Shown: positions 9,202 through 19,500, numbered from the stretch's first letter. The stretch: DNA of 64,000 bases from Streptomyces sp. NBC_00878 (GCF_026341515.1 NZ_JAPEOK010000001.1:1860001-1924000), one strand, 5' to 3'. Notes: generated by a model from the letters alone, not told the origin. Numbers and translations are program-made.

Positions 9202-9864
9202 ATGTGCGCCGTGCGTTCTCTTCCACTCGCTCTCACCGCGCGTCTGCTGCCGGTCGTCGTGCTCGCCGCGGCAGGTTGGTCCCTGTCGTCCGGGCCGTTC
9301 GCCGAGACCTCGGCCGCGGAGAAGAAGGCGACCCCCGACAGCGGACCGTCACCGTCCGCACCGTCGACCGCGGCGGCGAGCCGCACCTACCGCAGTTCGC
9401 CCGTGCCCTGCAAGGGCGTGTCGGCGAAGACGGTTACCTCTCTGGTGCCGGGCGCCAAGACGGCCGGCAAGGAGATCCCGTCGACCGACGAGTCGCTGCG
9501 CCGCACCTGCTCGTGGAACGCGCTCAAGGGCTTCGACTACCGCTGGCTCGACATTTCGTACGAAGTCAAGAAATCGGACCAGGCCGCCCAGACCGCGTAC
9601 AAGCAGCGCACCACGGAGAAGAGCGGCGGAGGGCCGGTCCCCGGCCTCGGTGACGCGGCCTACTCGGTGGTGAATCTCACCACCCAGGACAAGCAGCAGA
9701 CGCGCGAGGGCCAGGTGTTCGTCCAGGCGTCCAACGCCATGGTGGTCGTCACGTACAACGGCAGTGACTTCGAGTCGAAGAAGGCGCCCAGTACGGACGA
9801 GATCAACAAGGGCGCCATCAAGGCCGCCAAGGAGGCGATGGCCGCGCTGGTGGCCGCTCAGTAG
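9202..9864 (+). CDS. Secreted protein, DUF3558-like
   Basis: A 220-residue exported protein. A hydrophobic signal segment (residues ~5-27, LPLALTARLLPVVVLAAAG) is followed by a Ser/Pro/Thr-rich linker. The folded domain contains a pair of cysteines (SSPVPCKGVS and RRTCSWNALKG), the spacing and Cys-Trp seen in actinobacterial DUF3558 lipoproteins. No lipobox cysteine is evident, so it is probably released or held by an uncleaved signal anchor. The ATG at 9202 is chosen because it starts directly at the signal sequence. Function unknown. Confidence 0.7.
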   Translation: MCAVRSLPLALTARLLPVVVLAAAGWSLSSGPFAETSAAEKKATPDSGPSPSAPSTAAASRTYRSSPVPCKGVSAKTVTSLVPGAKTAGKEIPSTDESLRRTCSWNALKGFDYRWLDISYEVKKSDQAAQTAYKQRTTEKSGGGPVPGLGDAAYSVVNLTTQDKQQTREGQVFVQASNAMVVVTYNGSDFESKKAPSTDEINKGAIKAAKEAMAALVAAQ

Positions 9865-9892
9865 AGCCGGCTCCGGGCGCGGCCCGCCGTCG

Positions 9893-11470
<1,578 letters not shown>

Positions 11471-11645
11471 GAGCAGGCCAATCAATGAGGCGGGACGGGA
11501 AAGGCCGTGCGGGTGGCGTCGTGGGGGGTGGTGCGTGTCGGGTGGTGCGGTCCCCTCCCCGGGGTGGCGGGAAGGGGATGACTTGAGTGGGTGGAACAGA
11601 TGGACAGGTGGAGCGGATGCCGTCAATGGTTGATGGATGGGTCGA

Positions 11646-11765
11646 CCATCAACCACCGACACCAGCCATCAACTGCTGACACCGGCCATCAACTGCTGAC
11701 ACCGGCCATCAACCATCGAGACCGGCCATCAACTGCTGAAGTTGACCATCAACCGTTGACGGCAG
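11646..11765. repeat. 20-bp tandem repeat, six units, running into the 3' end of the LLM oxidoreductase gene; gap 11471-11748
   Basis: Six contiguous 20-bp units begin CCATCAAC (example CCATCAACTGCTGACACCGG). The last unit contains the stop codon and final codons of the LLM gene (TGA, 11749-11751). Each unit carries the same TTGA on the coding strand. The remainder of the 278-bp gap (11471-11645) is GC-rich with no open frame, and presumably holds the permease promoter or an operon spacer. There are no unique spacers, so this is not a CRISPR array. Confidence 0.9.
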
Positions 11766-12768
11766 GAATGACCGTTGATCCATACGCCTCAATGACCGCC
11801 TCTTGAGCGTCATGCATGTCGTACAGAGCGAACTGGTCGACGCCCAGCGCGCGCAGCGCGGTCAGCTTCTCGATGTGTTTGTCGACCGGGCCGATCAGAC
11901 AGAACCGGTCGACGATCTCGTCGGGCACGAACTGGGTGTCGGGGTTGTCGCTGCGTCCGTGGTGCGAGTAGTCGTAGCCCTCACGGGCCTTGATGTAGTC
12001 GGTGAGTTCGTCGGGTACCGCGGCGGAGTGCTCACCGTACTTGGAGACGAGGTCGGCGACGTGGTTGCCGACCATCCCGCCGAACCAGCGGCACTGGTCG
12101 CGTGCGTGGGCGAGCGCCTCGGGCGAGTCGTCCTCGGTGACGTAGGCGGGCGCGGCCACGCAGATCTTGACGTCGGCGGGGTCGCGTCCGGCCTCGGCCG
12201 CCGCGGTCTTCACGGCCTTGACCATGTACTCGGTGAGGTACAGATCGGCGAGCTGGAGGATGAAGCCGTCGGCCTCCTCGCCGGTCATCTTCAGCGCCTT
12301 GGGCCCGTACGCGGCCATCCAGACCGGGAGTTCGGCGCCGGGCTTGATCCACGGGAACTTGATCACGGTGCCGCCGAGGTCTGCCTCGTCACCGCGTCCC
12401 AGCGCCCGGATGACCTTCATGGCCTCGCTGATCCGGGCGAGTGTGTTGGGCTTGCGGCCGGCCACGCGCATCGCCGAGTCGCCGCGCCCGATGCCGCAGA
12501 CCGTGCGGTTGCCGAACATGTCGTTGAGCGTGGCGAAGGTCGAGGCGGTGACTTCCCAGGTGCGGGTGCCCGGGTTGGTCACCATCGTGCCGACCTTCAG
12601 CTTCGAGGTGTTGGAGAGGATCTGGCTGTAGATCACGAACGGTTCCTGCCACAGCACGGCGGAGTCGAAGGTCCAGCCGTACGTGAAGCCGTTGCGCTCG
12701 GCCCGCTTCATCAGGCTGATGACGCGGGAGGCAGGGGGGTCGGTCTGCAGGACAAGTCCGAAGTCCAT
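11749..12768 (-). CDS. LLM-class, probably F420-dependent, oxidoreductase (TIGR03842/CPS_4043-like)
   Basis: A 339-residue TIM-barrel protein of the bacterial-luciferase-like superfamily. It starts MDFGLVLQTDPPASRVI and contains MVTNPGTRTWEVTASTFA and the cofactor-site loop TVCGIGRGDSAMRVAGRKP. The closest named relatives I recognise are the F420-dependent CPS_4043 family, related to methylenetetrahydromethanopterin reductase; its reaction is not established. It sits 18 bp downstream of the dihydropyrimidinase, so it is probably cotranscribed and takes part in ring-nitrogen catabolism. It might supply or remove a hydride on the ring; that is inference. Its last codons form one unit of a 20-bp repeat. 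Confidence 0.85.
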   Translation of the reverse strand: MDFGLVLQTDPPASRVISLMKRAERNGFTYGWTFDSAVLWQEPFVIYSQILSNTSKLKVGTMVTNPGTRTWEVTASTFATLNDMFGNRTVCGIGRGDSAMRVAGRKPNTLARISEAMKVIRALGRGDEADLGGTVIKFPWIKPGAELPVWMAAYGPKALKMTGEEADGFILQLADLYLTEYMVKAVKTAAAEAGRDPADVKICVAAPAYVTEDDSPEALAHARDQCRWFGGMVGNHVADLVSKYGEHSAAVPDELTDYIKAREGYDYSHHGRSDNPDTQFVPDEIVDRFCLIGPVDKHIEKLTALRALGVDQFALYDMHDAQEAVIEAYGSTVIPAVNG

Positions 12769-12786
12769 GGCGCCACTCCTAGTCGT

Positions 12787-14190
12787 TCAGAGAAGGTACT
12801 GACAGGTGGAGCGGGGGGTGTACACGCCGTGCCCGGCACGGCCGGTGAACTCCCGCTCGGTGATGACGAGTTCGCCCCGCGAGAGGACCGTCTCGACGCG
12901 GCCGGTGGTGCGCTTGCCCTCGTACGCCGAGTAGTCGACGTTCATGTGGTGTGTCTCGGCGGACATGACCTGCTCGGCATGCGGGTCGTAGATGACCACG
13001 TCCGCGTCGGCGCCCGGCGCGATCGTGCCCTTCTTCGGGTACAGGCCGAACATCCTGGCCGGGGTGGCGCAGGCGATCTCGATCCAGCGGCGGCGCGAGA
13101 TGTGTCCGTCGACGACGGCCTGGTGGAGCAGGTCCATGCGGTTCTCGACGCCCGGCAGACCGTTGGGGATCTTCGAGAAGTCGCCGCGGCCCAGCTCCTT
13201 CTGGCCGACGAAGCAGAAGGGGCAGTGGTCGGTGGAGACGACCTGGAGGTCGTTGGTGCGCAGGCCCCGCCACAGGGCGGCCTGGTGCTCCTTGGGCCGC
13301 AGCGGCGTCGAGCACACGTACTTGGCGCCCTCGAAGTCGGGCTCCGCGAGGTTGTCGGTCGACAGGAACAGGTACTGCGGGCAGGTCTCGCCGAAGACGT
13401 TCAGGCCCTCGTCGCGCGCGCGTGCCAGCTCGGCGACCGCCTGCTGCGCCGAGACGTGCACGACATACAGCGGGGCCCCGGCCACCTGGGCGAGCTTGAT
13501 GGCGCGATGGGTGGCCTCGGCCTCCAGCAGCGCCTTGCGGACCTCACCGTGATAGCGCGGGTCGGTCTCGCCGCGTGCCAGCGCCTGCTCCACCAGGACG
13601 TCGATCGCGATGCCGTTCTCCGCGTGCATCATGATCAGGCCGCCGTTCTCGGCGGAGCGTTGCATGGCGCGCAGGATCTGGCCGTCGTCGCTGTAGAAGA
13701 CGCCGGGGTAGGCCATGAACTGCTTGAAGGAGGTGACGCCCTCCTCGATCAGCAGGTCCATCTCCTTGAGCGTCTCCTGGTTCACGTCGGAGACGATCAT
13801 GTGGAAGGCGTAGTCGATGGCGCACTTGCCGTCGGCCTTGGCGTTCCAGGCGTCGAGGCCCTCGCGCAGCGTGTGGCCGACGCTCTGCACCGCGAAGTCG
13901 ACGATCGTGGTCGTGCCGCCCCAGGCCGCGGCCCGGGTGCCGGTCTCGAAGGAGTCGGAGGCGAAGGTGCCGCCGAACGGCAGCTCCATGTGGGTGTGGG
14001 CGTCGACGCCGCCCGGGATCACGTACTTCCCGGTGGCGTCGATGGTCCGCTCGGCCGTCCAGGCCTCGGCGGCGGGGGTGCCGCTCGCGGCGAGGGCGGC
14101 GATGCGGCCGTCCTCTACCAGGACGTCCGCGTGGAGTTCGTCCGACGCGGTGATGACTAGGCCACCGCGGATGACGGTACGGCTGCTCAT
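12787..14190 (-). CDS. hydA: Dihydropyrimidinase / D-hydantoinase
   Basis: A 467-residue cyclic amidohydrolase that opens dihydrouracil, dihydrothymine or hydantoin rings to N-carbamoyl acids. The binuclear-metal ligands are in place: His65 and His67 in GVDAHTHMELPFGG, the carboxylated Lys156 in GVTSFKQFMAYPG, His189 (MMHAENG), His245 (VVHVSAQQ) and Asp321 in VSTDHCPFCF. Length and motifs match dihydropyrimidinases rather than allantoinase (a separate allantoinase lies at 50.1-51.5 kb). The ATG has a clear GGAGAGG ribosome site. It follows the nitrilase gene by ~160 bp containing a dispersed palindrome, and leads into the LLM oxidoreductase. Confidence 0.92.
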   Translation of the reverse strand: MSSRTVIRGGLVITASDELHADVLVEDGRIAALAASGTPAAEAWTAERTIDATGKYVIPGGVDAHTHMELPFGGTFASDSFETGTRAAAWGGTTTIVDFAVQSVGHTLREGLDAWNAKADGKCAIDYAFHMIVSDVNQETLKEMDLLIEEGVTSFKQFMAYPGVFYSDDGQILRAMQRSAENGGLIMMHAENGIAIDVLVEQALARGETDPRYHGEVRKALLEAEATHRAIKLAQVAGAPLYVVHVSAQQAVAELARARDEGLNVFGETCPQYLFLSTDNLAEPDFEGAKYVCSTPLRPKEHQAALWRGLRTNDLQVVSTDHCPFCFVGQKELGRGDFSKIPNGLPGVENRMDLLHQAVVDGHISRRRWIEIACATPARMFGLYPKKGTIAPGADADVVIYDPHAEQVMSAETHHMNVDYSAYEGKRTTGRVETVLSRGELVITEREFTGRAGHGVYTPRSTCQYLL

Positions 14191-14250
14191 GTTTTCCTCT
14201 CCTGTCGTGGGCACCCCGGTGGAATGCGGCCGTTGGGTACGTGCGGGTGC

Positions 14251-14327
14251 GTCGTGGCTGGTCGCGCCCACGCGGCGGAGCCGCATGATGTACGCAGCCC
14301 CGCGCCCCTAAAAAACCGGGGCGCGGG
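14251..14327. repeat. Dispersed repeat family A, copy 1, with terminator-like hairpin
   Basis: A conserved block (GTCGTGGCTGGTCGCGCCCA ... CAGCCCCGCGCCCCT) recurs at 19441, 30628 and, interrupted, at 41635. In this copy its end forms a 10-bp perfect hairpin, CCCGCGCCCC (14299-14308) with GGGGCGCGGG (14318-14327), enclosing an A-rich loop. It lies between nitrilase and dihydropyrimidinase genes and may attenuate transcription. Confidence 0.8.
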
Positions 14328-14348
14328 AACCTCCGACGTGATCCGCGC

Positions 14349-15191
14349 TCAGGGAGACGTCAGTGGCTCGTACGCGTCCGGGCGGCGGTCGCGGTAGAAC
14401 TGCCAGCGGTCGCGGACCGTTCGGAGCTTGGCCATGTCCAGGTCGCGGACGACGAGTTCGGTCTCCTTGTCGCTCGCCACCTCCCCGACGAACTGGGCTT
14501 CCGGGTCCACGAAGTACGAGGTGCCGTAGAAGTCGTTGGAGCCCAGCTCCTCCACGCCCACGCGGTTGATGGCGCCCACGAAGTACTCGTTGGCGACGGC
14601 CGCGGCCGGCTGCTCCAACTGCCAGAGGTAGGCGGACAGTCCGCGCGAGGTGGCCGACGGGTTGAAGACGATCTCGGCCCCGGCTAGACCGAGCGCGCGC
14701 CAGCCCTCCGGGAAGTGCCGGTCGTAGCAGATGTAGACGCCGATCTTGCCGACCGCGGTGTCGAAGATCGGCCAACCGGCGTTGCCGGGGCGGAAGTAGA
14801 ACTTCTCCCAGAAGCCCTCGACCTGCGGGATGTGGTGCTTGCGGTACTTGCCGAGGTACGAGCCGTCGGCGTCGATCACCGCCGCGGTGTTGTAGAGGAC
14901 GCCGGGCTGCTCCTCTTCGTACATCGGCAGCACGAGGACGAGGCCCAGTTCCCTGGCGAGTGCCTGGAAGCGCTGGACGATCGGGCCCTCGGGGATCTGT
15001 TCGGCGTACTCGTAGAACGCCTTGTCCTGGACCTGGCAGAAATAGGGCCCGTAGAACAGCTCCTGGAAGCACAGGACCTGAGCACCCTGTGCGGCCGCGT
15101 CGCGGGCCGCCTGCTCGTGGACCTGGATCATCGATTCCTTGTCGCCCGTCCATGCGGTCTGGAAGACGGCGGCGCGAATCACTCTGCTCAT
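14349..15191 (-). CDS. Nitrilase-superfamily amidohydrolase, probable beta-ureidopropionase (copy 1)
   Basis: A 280-residue carbon-nitrogen hydrolase. The catalytic triad is visible: Glu44 in CFQELFYGPYF, Lys118 in KYRKHHIPQ and Cys155 in VYICYDRHFPE. The motif set and the position directly upstream of dihydropyrimidinase fit N-carbamoyl-beta-alanine (or N-carbamoyl amino acid) hydrolysis, the step after ring opening. A second, gaplessly alignable 280-residue paralogue lies at 18377-19219; the two share long identical blocks such as QVEGFWEK/QVKGFWEK and NPSATSRGLSA. The paralogues may handle different carbamoyl substrates. The start is supported by its family-typical position. Confidence 0.88.
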   Translation of the reverse strand: MSRVIRAAVFQTAWTGDKESMIQVHEQAARDAAAQGAQVLCFQELFYGPYFCQVQDKAFYEYAEQIPEGPIVQRFQALARELGLVLVLPMYEEEQPGVLYNTAAVIDADGSYLGKYRKHHIPQVEGFWEKFYFRPGNAGWPIFDTAVGKIGVYICYDRHFPEGWRALGLAGAEIVFNPSATSRGLSAYLWQLEQPAAAVANEYFVGAINRVGVEELGSNDFYGTSYFVDPEAQFVGEVASDKETELVVRDLDMAKLRTVRDRWQFYRDRRPDAYEPLTSP

Positions 15192-15371
15192 CGGGACCTC
15201 CGGTCGCTCGGTGTGCGGCGAGCTTAGGAAGTCCCCAGGGCTGCTTTGAGTTGCAGCGTGTCACGTCTGTGGGCGTGTGGCGTTCCACGGTGTCACCCTT
15301 GCGAAGGCCCATGTTTCACCACCGTTTTCCCAGGTCTTCCTATGTTTCGGAGCTGTTGCGCGGAGAGAGTC

Positions 15372-16952
15372 TCAGCCTTGTTGCGCGTCGTGTGCGAGGA
15401 GGGCGATGTGCACGGAGGCGGCCTGTTCGAAGTCGTCGAGGTCGACGCCGAGCCGCGCCTCTATCGCCTCCAGCCGCCGGTACAGCGCGGGCCGGGAGAC
15501 ATGGTGGAGCTGCGCCGTACGCGACTTGTTGCGGCCGCTGGCGAGATACGTCCGCAGCACGGGCAGCAGCTCCGACTCCGCGTCGGCCCCGCACAGCAGT
15601 CCGTCCAGCTCCCGCTCGGCGAAGGACTGGACGTGCGGGTCGTCCCGCAGCAGCCGGACCAGCCCGCGCAGATGTACGTCCCGCAGCCGCACCACGACCG
15701 GCAGGTCGAGTCCGGCGGGGCTCTCGGCGACGGCGTCGGCCACGTGCTGGGCCTCGCGCAGCCCGGAGGGTACGTCGTCCCACCCGGTCCGCGCGTCCGC
15801 CGCCGCGACGACGACGGCCTTGCAGCCGTCGGCCGTGCCGCCACCGGATTCCATACGCAGCCGGGTGGCGAAGCGCACCGCGAGGGCCTCGGCGTCCTGG
15901 TCCCTGGCCAGGCTCAGCAGGACGGCGGTGGCCCCGTCGGCCAGCTCGGCGACGAGTCCGGGGAGTCCCAACAGTCGCAGTACGCGGTCGAGTTGGGCCG
16001 CCTCTCCGTCCCGTACGACCAGGGGCACGAACGTCCGGCGGTTGACCGGCAGTCCGGCCGCCCGGGCCCGGGGCAGAAGCTGCCGGGCCGGTACGACGCC
16101 GGAGACGAGGTCGGTGAGCAGGCTCTGCGCGGACTGCTCCTCCCAGGAGGAGTGCGCGGTGCCGCCGAGCATGCGGTGCAGCACCAGGGCCTCGGCGGCG
16201 CGGTCGGCGAGCAGCCGTCCGGTGGCGGCGTCGCCGCGGTAGCCGCACAGCACGATGCGGCCCCAGCGCTCGCCGCGCCCGCCCAGTTCGGCACGGACCC
16301 AGCCGTCGCCCTCACTGCCGCCGGCCTGCCGCGCGATGCGCTCCCAGTCGCGCAGCACGTCGTCGACCGCGGACCGCTCCCCCGCCGTGGCGAGGACGCG
16401 GTGGGCGAGGTTGGTGACGACGACGGGGCACGCGCTGTGCGAGGTGATCTCGTCGAGCATCCGTTGCAGCGGGGCGCCCGCCGTGATGAGCCCGGTCAGC
16501 GCCGTCCGGACGGACTCGGACAGGCTGACGGCCGCGAACTTCCTTCGTACAAGCCTGGATTGGACCTCTTCGGTCAACTCCGCGAAGGGGAACGGGCGGT
16601 GCAGGACCACCATGGGCAGCCCACACCGCTCGGCCGCCCGGCACATCACCTCGGGCGGTGTGGGGAAGGCCCGGCCGAGTCCGAGGACGACGGCCGCGGC
16701 CTCCGCCCGGTGCAGGGAGCGGATGTACTCGGCCTGGGCCTCCGGGTCGCCCGCGAGCAGCACCCCGGTGGTGAGGACCATCTCGCCGCCGCTGAGCATC
16801 ACGCCGACGTCGGCGGCCTCGGCGACGTGCACCCAGCGCACGGGCCGGTCGAGCTGGCCGGCGCCGGCCACCACCTCGGGTTCCCCGGCGAGCACCCGCT
16901 CCAGCGCGAGGACCTGCCGGACCGACAGGGCGGGTTCCAAGGCGGTGGTCAT
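15372..16952 (-). CDS. PucR-family transcriptional regulator
   Basis: A 526-residue regulator. The N-terminal PucR-type ligand domain (residues ~10-130; motif WVHVAEAADVGVMLSGGEMV) is typical of purine/pyrimidine catabolism regulators. A middle GGDEF-like spacer follows. The C-terminal PucR helix-turn-helix reads LRTYLASGRNKSRTAQLHHV then SRPALYRRLEAIEARLGVDL. It sits inside the catabolic cluster between the aminotransferase and the first nitrilase, so it is very probably the local regulator sensing a nucleobase or its breakdown product. The ATG at 16952 is preferred; a TTG five codons upstream is possible. Confidence 0.9.
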   Translation of the reverse strand: MTTALEPALSVRQVLALERVLAGEPEVVAGAGQLDRPVRWVHVAEAADVGVMLSGGEMVLTTGVLLAGDPEAQAEYIRSLHRAEAAAVVLGLGRAFPTPPEVMCRAAERCGLPMVVLHRPFPFAELTEEVQSRLVRRKFAAVSLSESVRTALTGLITAGAPLQRMLDEITSHSACPVVVTNLAHRVLATAGERSAVDDVLRDWERIARQAGGSEGDGWVRAELGGRGERWGRIVLCGYRGDAATGRLLADRAAEALVLHRMLGGTAHSSWEEQSAQSLLTDLVSGVVPARQLLPRARAAGLPVNRRTFVPLVVRDGEAAQLDRVLRLLGLPGLVAELADGATAVLLSLARDQDAEALAVRFATRLRMESGGGTADGCKAVVVAAADARTGWDDVPSGLREAQHVADAVAESPAGLDLPVVVRLRDVHLRGLVRLLRDDPHVQSFAERELDGLLCGADAESELLPVLRTYLASGRNKSRTAQLHHVSRPALYRRLEAIEARLGVDLDDFEQAASVHIALLAHDAQQG

Positions 16953-17006
16953 GCGGCGAACCTTCAATCTTGCGTTGCTGAACGCTCCTCGGAACTGACT
17001 GCTCCC

Positions 17007-17072
17007 CAGAACTGGCGGCTCGTCAGAACCGAGTGCCCCTCAGAACCGAGTAACTCAGAACTGAGTACTCCG
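17007..17072. repeat. 15-17 bp tandem repeat overlapping the aminotransferase stop codon
   Basis: Four units begin CAGAAC(C/T)GAG or CAGAACTGGC. The stop of the aminotransferase (17055-17057) falls at the junction of units three and four, and the TCA triplet recurs at the unit boundaries downstream. The array occupies most of the ~100-bp gap to the PucR gene. Confidence 0.75.
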
Positions 17073-18380
17073 CAGAGCGCGTTCCAGGATCGCGGCGCCC
17101 TCCTCGGCCTCCGCGACGGTGAGCGACAGCGGTGGGGCGAGGCGCAGGACGCTGGTGTTGTGCCCGCCGCCCTTGCCGATCAACAGGCCTTCCTCGCGGG
17201 CCGCTTCGAGCACGGCGGCGGCCCCGTCCGGGTCGGCCTCATCCGTGCCGGGCTTCACCAGCTCGATGCCGATCATGAGACCGCGGCCCCGGACCTCCCG
17301 TACGCCCGGCAGTTGCGCCGCGATGGCCCTCAGCCGCTCGATGAGCAGGCCTCCGACGCGGCGGGCGTTGCCCTGGAGATCGTGTTCCAGGAGGTACGTG
17401 AGGTTGGCGAGGCCCGCGGCCATGGTGATCTGGGTGCCGCCGAACGTCGAGATGGAGTTGGAGTCCAGGCAGTTCATGATCTCGGCGCGGGCGACGACGC
17501 CGCCGATGGACATGCCGTTGCCGATGCCCTTGGCGAAGGTGAGTATGTCCGGCGGACCGTTCTGGCCGTGCGCCTGCCAGCCCCAGAAGTTGTCGCCGGT
17601 CCTGCCCCAGCCGGTCTGCACCTCGTCGGCGATCCAGAGGATGCCGCGCTCCTGGAGGACCTCGCGGAACGCCGCGTACAGACCGTCCGGCGGTGCGGTG
17701 AAGCCGCCGACGCCCTGGATGGGTTCGGCGATCAGGGCCGCGGGCGAGCGGACATGGCCGAGCAGGTCCTCCAGGTCGGCGACGCAGGCCGCGATGAAGG
17801 CGGTGTCGTCGAGCTCGGCGTACGGGCCGCGGGTGCGGACGCCGCCGTGCACGTACAGCGTCTGGAGGGGCGAGAGGCTGGTCGGCGACCAGCCCTTGTT
17901 TCCGGTGATGCCGACCGCGCTGAACGAACGGCCGTGGTAGCTGTTGCGCATCGCCAGGATCTGGTTGCTGCGGCGGTACGCGGTGGCGAGGAGCAGGGCG
18001 GTGTCGTTGGCCTCCGTGCCCGAGGTCGTGAAGAACACGCGCGCGTCGGGGATGCCCGACAGCTTGGCGATCCGCTCGGCGAGGTCGACCATCGGCCGGT
18101 TGAGGTACAGCGTGGAGGAGTGGATGATCCGGCCGGCCTGCTCGCTGACGGCCTTCGTCACCTCGGGCAGGGCGTGCGCGGTCATCGTGGTGAGGATGCC
18201 GCCGAAGAAGTCGAGGTACTTGTTGCCCTCGGCGTCCCAGACGTGGCGGCCCTCGCCGTGGGTGAGCTCGATCGGGTCGGCGTAGTAGACGGCGAGCCAG
18301 TCGGGGAGAACGGACTGGTGGCGCTGGTACAGGTGCTTGGCCGAGGTGTGGGCTTGGCTCTGGGAGGCGTCTGTCGTCAC
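17055..18380 (-). CDS. Class III (omega) aminotransferase, probable beta-alanine/3-aminoisobutyrate aminotransferase
   Basis: A 441-residue PLP enzyme. Seen are the FFTTSGTEANDTALLL phosphate/ring contacts, Asp252 in ADEVQTGWGRTG (pyridine nitrogen) and the PLP-binding Lys284 in TFAKGIGNG. Class III aminotransferases of this type use omega-amino acids with pyruvate or 2-oxoglutarate. In this context the substrate is most likely beta-alanine or 3-aminoisobutyrate produced by the neighbouring hydrolases, leaving malonate semialdehyde. The GTG start (encoding VTTDASQSQ) overlaps the upstream nitrilase stop by four bases (GTGA), showing cotranscription. Confidence 0.88.
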   Translation of the reverse strand: MTTDASQSQAHTSAKHLYQRHQSVLPDWLAVYYADPIELTHGEGRHVWDAEGNKYLDFFGGILTTMTAHALPEVTKAVSEQAGRIIHSSTLYLNRPMVDLAERIAKLSGIPDARVFFTTSGTEANDTALLLATAYRRSNQILAMRNSYHGRSFSAVGITGNKGWSPTSLSPLQTLYVHGGVRTRGPYAELDDTAFIAACVADLEDLLGHVRSPAALIAEPIQGVGGFTAPPDGLYAAFREVLQERGILWIADEVQTGWGRTGDNFWGWQAHGQNGPPDILTFAKGIGNGMSIGGVVARAEIMNCLDSNSISTFGGTQITMAAGLANLTYLLEHDLQGNARRVGGLLIERLRAIAAQLPGVREVRGRGLMIGIELVKPGTDEADPDGAAAVLEAAREEGLLIGKGGGHNTSVLRLAPPLSLTVAEAEEGAAILERALRSTQF

Positions 18381-19219
18381 GGCTGCACCAGTCCTTCGTA
18401 GGCGTCGGGGCGGCGGTCCCGGTAGAAGGCCCACTGCTGTCGGACCTCCTCGACCAGGTCGAAGTCGAGGTCGCGGACGACGAGCTCCTCGTTCTTGTCG
18501 CTCGCGGTCTCGCCGACGAACTGGCCGCGCGGGTCGACGAAGTACGACGTCCCGTAGAAGTCGTTGTCCCCGTACTCCTCCTCGCCGACACGGTTGATGG
18601 CGGCGATGAAGTACTCGTTGGCGACGGCGGCGGCCGGCTGTTCCAGCTGCCAGAGGTGGGCGGACAGGCCCCGGGAGGTCGCCGACGGGTTGTAGACGAG
18701 CTGCGCGCCGTTCAGACCGAGCTGGCGCCAGCCCTCCGGGAAGTGCCGGTCGTAGCAGATGTAGACACCGACCTTGCCGACCGCGGTGTCGAAGACGGGC
18801 CAGCCGAGGTTGCCCGGTTTGAAGTAGTACTTCTCCCAGAAGCCCTTGACCTGGGGGATGTGGTGCTTGCGGTACTTGCCGAGGTAGGTGCCGTCGGCGT
18901 CGATCACCGCTGCCGTGTTGAAGTAGAAGCCGGACTGCTCGACCTCGAAGACCGGGACGACGACGACCATGCCGGTCTCTCGGGCCAGTTCCCGCATACG
19001 GGTGACGGTGGGGCCGTCCGGTACCGGTTCTGCCCAGCGGTAGTGCTCCGGCTCCTGGACCTGGCAGAAGTAGGGGGCGTTGAAGACTTCCTGGAATCCG
19101 ATGATCTTCGCGCCCTGACGGGCCGCCTCGCGGGCGTGCTCCTCGTGCTTGGCGACCATGGATGCGGTGTCGCCGGTCCAGGTGGCCTGGACCAGAGCGG
19201 CGCGTACGACGTTGGCCAT
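18377..19219 (-). CDS. Nitrilase-superfamily amidohydrolase, probable beta-ureidopropionase (copy 2)
   Basis: A 280-residue carbon-nitrogen hydrolase with the same triad positions as the paralogue at 14.3-15.2 kb: Glu44 (GFQEVFNAPYF), Lys118 (KYRKHHIPQ) and Cys155 (VYICYDRHFPE). It is the first gene of an operon with the aminotransferase (4-bp overlap). It is thus placed to convert N-carbamoyl-beta-alanine to beta-alanine for immediate transamination. Both paralogues keep intact active sites, so redundancy or different substrate preference is more likely than decay. Confidence 0.88.
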   Translation of the reverse strand: MANVVRAALVQATWTGDTASMVAKHEEHAREAARQGAKIIGFQEVFNAPYFCQVQEPEHYRWAEPVPDGPTVTRMRELARETGMVVVVPVFEVEQSGFYFNTAAVIDADGTYLGKYRKHHIPQVKGFWEKYYFKPGNLGWPVFDTAVGKVGVYICYDRHFPEGWRQLGLNGAQLVYNPSATSRGLSAHLWQLEQPAAAVANEYFIAAINRVGEEEYGDNDFYGTSYFVDPRGQFVGETASDKNEELVVRDLDFDLVEEVRQQWAFYRDRRPDAYEGLVQP

Positions 19220-19250
19220 GAGCTGCTCCTTCGACGGGACGTCAGAGAGC

Positions 19251-19279
19251 CTCTACGCCCGTAGATGATGGACGTAGAG
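19251..19279. promoter_or_regulatory. Inverted repeat upstream of the nitrilase-aminotransferase operon
   Basis: CTCTACG (19251-19257) and CGTAGAG (19273-19279) form a perfect 7-bp inverted repeat with a 15-base spacer, about 30 bases upstream of the nitrilase start. Between the arms GTAGA is repeated, giving a second overlapping palindrome. This is a plausible operator, perhaps for the PucR regulator of the cluster; the assignment is inference. Confidence 0.4.
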
Positions 19280-19440
19280 CCCCGAAAGTAGGCGGCGGCG
19301 CGGCGCTGGGCAAGACCATCGTCGTTAACCGGCGGAGTCGATCATGTTTCCTACCCTCGTGGGTTAGCGGTTGGCCTCCGGCGGTTTGGCGGGGCGCCTA
19401 CGCGAGGTGGTGGGGTCCGGTGTGTCGGCGGGTGCGGGTA

Positions 19441-19500
19441 GTCGTGGGCTGGTCGCGCGCACGCGGCGGAGTCGCACGATGTCACAGCCCCGCGCCCCTG
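19441..19500. repeat. Dispersed repeat family A, copy 2; gap 19220-19582
   Basis: This second copy of the family-A block (GTCGTGGGCTGGTCGCGCGC ... ACAGCCCCGCGCCCCTG) matches the copies at 14251 and 30628 with few changes. The 363-bp gap also contains the inverted repeat at 19251, a GTTAAC-containing AT-richer stretch near 19325 that could be part of the operon promoter, and nothing that looks coding. Confidence 0.8.

Noticed and set aside
11646..11765. A possible CRISPR array
   Set aside because: The 20-bp units are contiguous with no unique spacers, no leader and no cas genes. It is a simple tandem repeat.
15246..18401. A plus-strand open frame of more than 1000 codons across the PucR and aminotransferase genes
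   Set aside because: It is the antisense shadow of well-supported minus-strand genes. In GC-rich DNA long antisense frames are common, and its translation has no domain and an odd Gly/Arg/Gln composition.
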